Positions 45,843-46,975 of a stretch of DNA of 46,975 bases are shown here, piece by piece. Both the position numbers and the translations under genes were made by a program. Every line of letters begins with the position of its first letter. The first letter of the stretch is position 1. The notes under the pieces were generated by a model. The model saw nothing but the letters and a program-made list of their open reading frames with translations, was not told the origin of the DNA and searched no databases. The stretch is from an uncultured Clostridium sp. (lineage in GTDB: Bacteria; Bacillota; Clostridia; TANB77; CAG-465), in NCBI GenBank assembly GCA_947361355.1, contig CANAIR010000002.1, positions 1 to 46,975 of the forward strand, given 5' to 3'.

Positions 45843-46975
45843 TTATTGTTCAGTTTTTTCTATAATTATATTTTGTACAAACATATCATTGTTTATTGTA
45901 GCATAAATTTGTGAATTTTTGCTCTTATCTATTAGTTTTTTTACTTCCCATAAACCTATACCAGATTTAACTTCTTTAGTTGAAAAGCCTTTTTCATAAA
46001 TTTTGTTTAGGTCAATTTGTATATTTGTATCATATGTGTTAAATATACGTATTACATCGGCATTTTTTCTTTTATCATATTTTATCTCTAATCTAATATA
46101 TGATTTATTTGCTTTTTTAGTTGCTTCTATAGCATTATCTAAAAGTATACCTAAAATTCTAGATAAGTTTGGTTTTGAAAAGTCTATTTTTGCAATGTTA
46201 GTCATTATATCAAAATCAAAAGTTATATTTTCTTTGTTTGCTAAAAAATATTTTGAACCAACTATACCATAAATTGCTGGTTCATTAAATATTTTTGGAT
46301 CTATAACAGATAAGTTGTTAACAATATTACATTCACCTAAAACACCATTTATGTGTTCTGCTAATTTATCATATTGTTTTGTGGTTATGTAACCATTTAA
46401 AGATTGCATTATATTGTTGTAATCATGTTTTAAAGTTCTTACACCATCTACCATACCAATTAATGTTTTGTTATGCAATTCACTAGTATACAAGTCCATT
46501 TGTACTTTTTCATGTTCAATTGATTTTTTTAAATATATTGTTAAGAAGATAAATATTAGTATAAATTGTATTGTATTTATAATTAAAAATATACTAGGAA
46601 ATGAATAACCTGTAAATTGATATATAATCATTTGTGGAAATGTATATGTAATAATTAAAACTACAAAAAGTAAAATTTCTTTGTGTGTTATATTTAGTAT
46701 GCTTTCTCTTATATTCTGTTTTTTATTTAATATCGTTGATATAGCTTTAGCGGACAAAATAATTAATATACCTTGTGTTGCTAATAATAATATTGTTTTA
46801 ATTTTTGAATTAGAAATTGTTATTGCATCAATATTAAATATATTAATAAAGCAAAAAGTTGCAATTAGTTCAGTAATAGCTGAAAATATTGATATTAAAA
46901 TTGCTACGAATAATGATTTTGACTTATTTAATTTAAAAATAAAGTGTGCAATTAACATTAGCAATATTATAATAA
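45843..46975 (-). CDS. agrC: AgrC-like histidine kinase (5' end beyond the window)
   Basis: The frame is open to the right edge. An N-terminal membrane sensor with several helices (about the first 160 residues visible) leads to a dimerisation helix with the phospho-acceptor His in GVRTLKHDYNNIMQSLNGYI. A GHKL ATPase domain follows, with N box LDNAIEATKKA and G box GIGLWEVKKLI. This is the HPK10/AgrC type that senses the AgrD peptide. It is convergent with agrBD rather than in the usual agrBDCA order; agrA, if present, lies beyond the window. Confidence 0.88.
   Translation of the reverse strand, partial: IIILLMLIAHFIFKLNKSKSLFVAILISIFSAITELIATFCFINIFNIDAITISNSKIKTILLLATQGILIILSAKAISTILNKKQNIRESILNITHKEILLFVVLIITYTFPQMIIYQFTGYSFPSIFLIINTIQFILIFIFLTIYLKKSIEHEKVQMDLYTSELHNKTLIGMVDGVRTLKHDYNNIMQSLNGYITTKQYDKLAEHINGVLGECNIVNNLSVIDPKIFNEPAIYGIVGSKYFLANKENITFDFDIMTNIAKIDFSKPNLSRILGILLDNAIEATKKANKSYIRLEIKYDKRKNADVIRIFNTYDTNIQIDLNKIYEKGFSTKEVKSGIGLWEVKKLIDKSKNSQIYATINNDMFVQNIIIEKTEQ

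Overview
The window is AT-rich Bacillota DNA, most likely from a Clostridia-class anaerobe. This is inferred from base composition, strong AGGAGG ribosome sites, an agr peptide quorum-sensing locus, a glycyl-radical-activase-like radical SAM protein and a small Cys-rich spore-coat-like protein. About 40 kb of it (4433-44430) is one complete siphovirus-type prophage.

Left host flank (1-4432): the 3' end of an SUMF1-like gene, a radical SAM protein, an aldose-epimerase-like protein, an orphan OmpR-type response regulator, and two small membrane proteins. Two promoters here carry the same TTAACA-N5-TTAACA box (a PhoP-type geometry), both 10 bp from the -10: one before the regulator gene itself and one before a 36-residue peptide gene.

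The prophage has split a Prx6-type peroxiredoxin gene. The N-terminal half lies at 44407-44577 and the half with the catalytic Cys at 3917-4441. Both junctions share AGGTGTAAA and a large serine recombinase sits beside attL. Lysogeny: recombinase, DinD-like protein and LexA/CI-like repressor (minus strand), facing a Cro-like early promoter. Early region (8-20 kb): an antisense DUF4145 gene, many small proteins, an AbrB-like regulator, a DnaD-like initiator with five internal 12-bp iterons, a helicase-loader-like protein, an annealing protein, YqaJ exonuclease, a truncated NinB gene, RusA, RNA ligase, a C5-cytosine methyltransferase, an autoregulated RHH repressor, an HNH homing endonuclease and a RinA-like late activator.

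Between the activator and the packaging genes lies an apparently autonomous structured RNA of about 355 nt (20187-20541). It has its own promoter and terminator and contains a 76-nt tRNA(CAU)-like domain with an encoded CCA. The late region (20.6-42 kb) holds terminase, portal, minor capsid, scaffold, major capsid, connectors, tail tube, tail chaperones with a canonical -1 slippery site, a promoter-terminator moron cassette, tape measure, tail tip, holins and an amidase with two CW_7 repeats.

The most unusual observations are these. (1) Two phage genes, the minor capsid protein and a holin-like protein, each need a +1 shift at a CGG codon, in both cases reading C|GGC. By eye I found no other in-frame CGG in the genes I assigned. 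(2) The frameshifted minor-capsid product carries a C-terminal DUF6883-like, toxin-like domain and is followed at once by a DUF4926-like small gene, which looks like a capsid-borne toxin-immunity pair. (3) The structured RNA with its tRNA-like domain. (4) A right-arm minus-strand module with two near-identical promoters sharing a 14-bp palindrome, an RHH protein, and a 31-residue basic peptide gene covered by an antisense RNA.

Right host flank (44431-46975): agrB and agrD on the plus strand, converging on a partial agrC. The agr promoter region has a direct repeat with 21-bp period, as expected for an AgrA/LytTR site. The autoinducer core has two cysteines and no unambiguous 5-residue ring.
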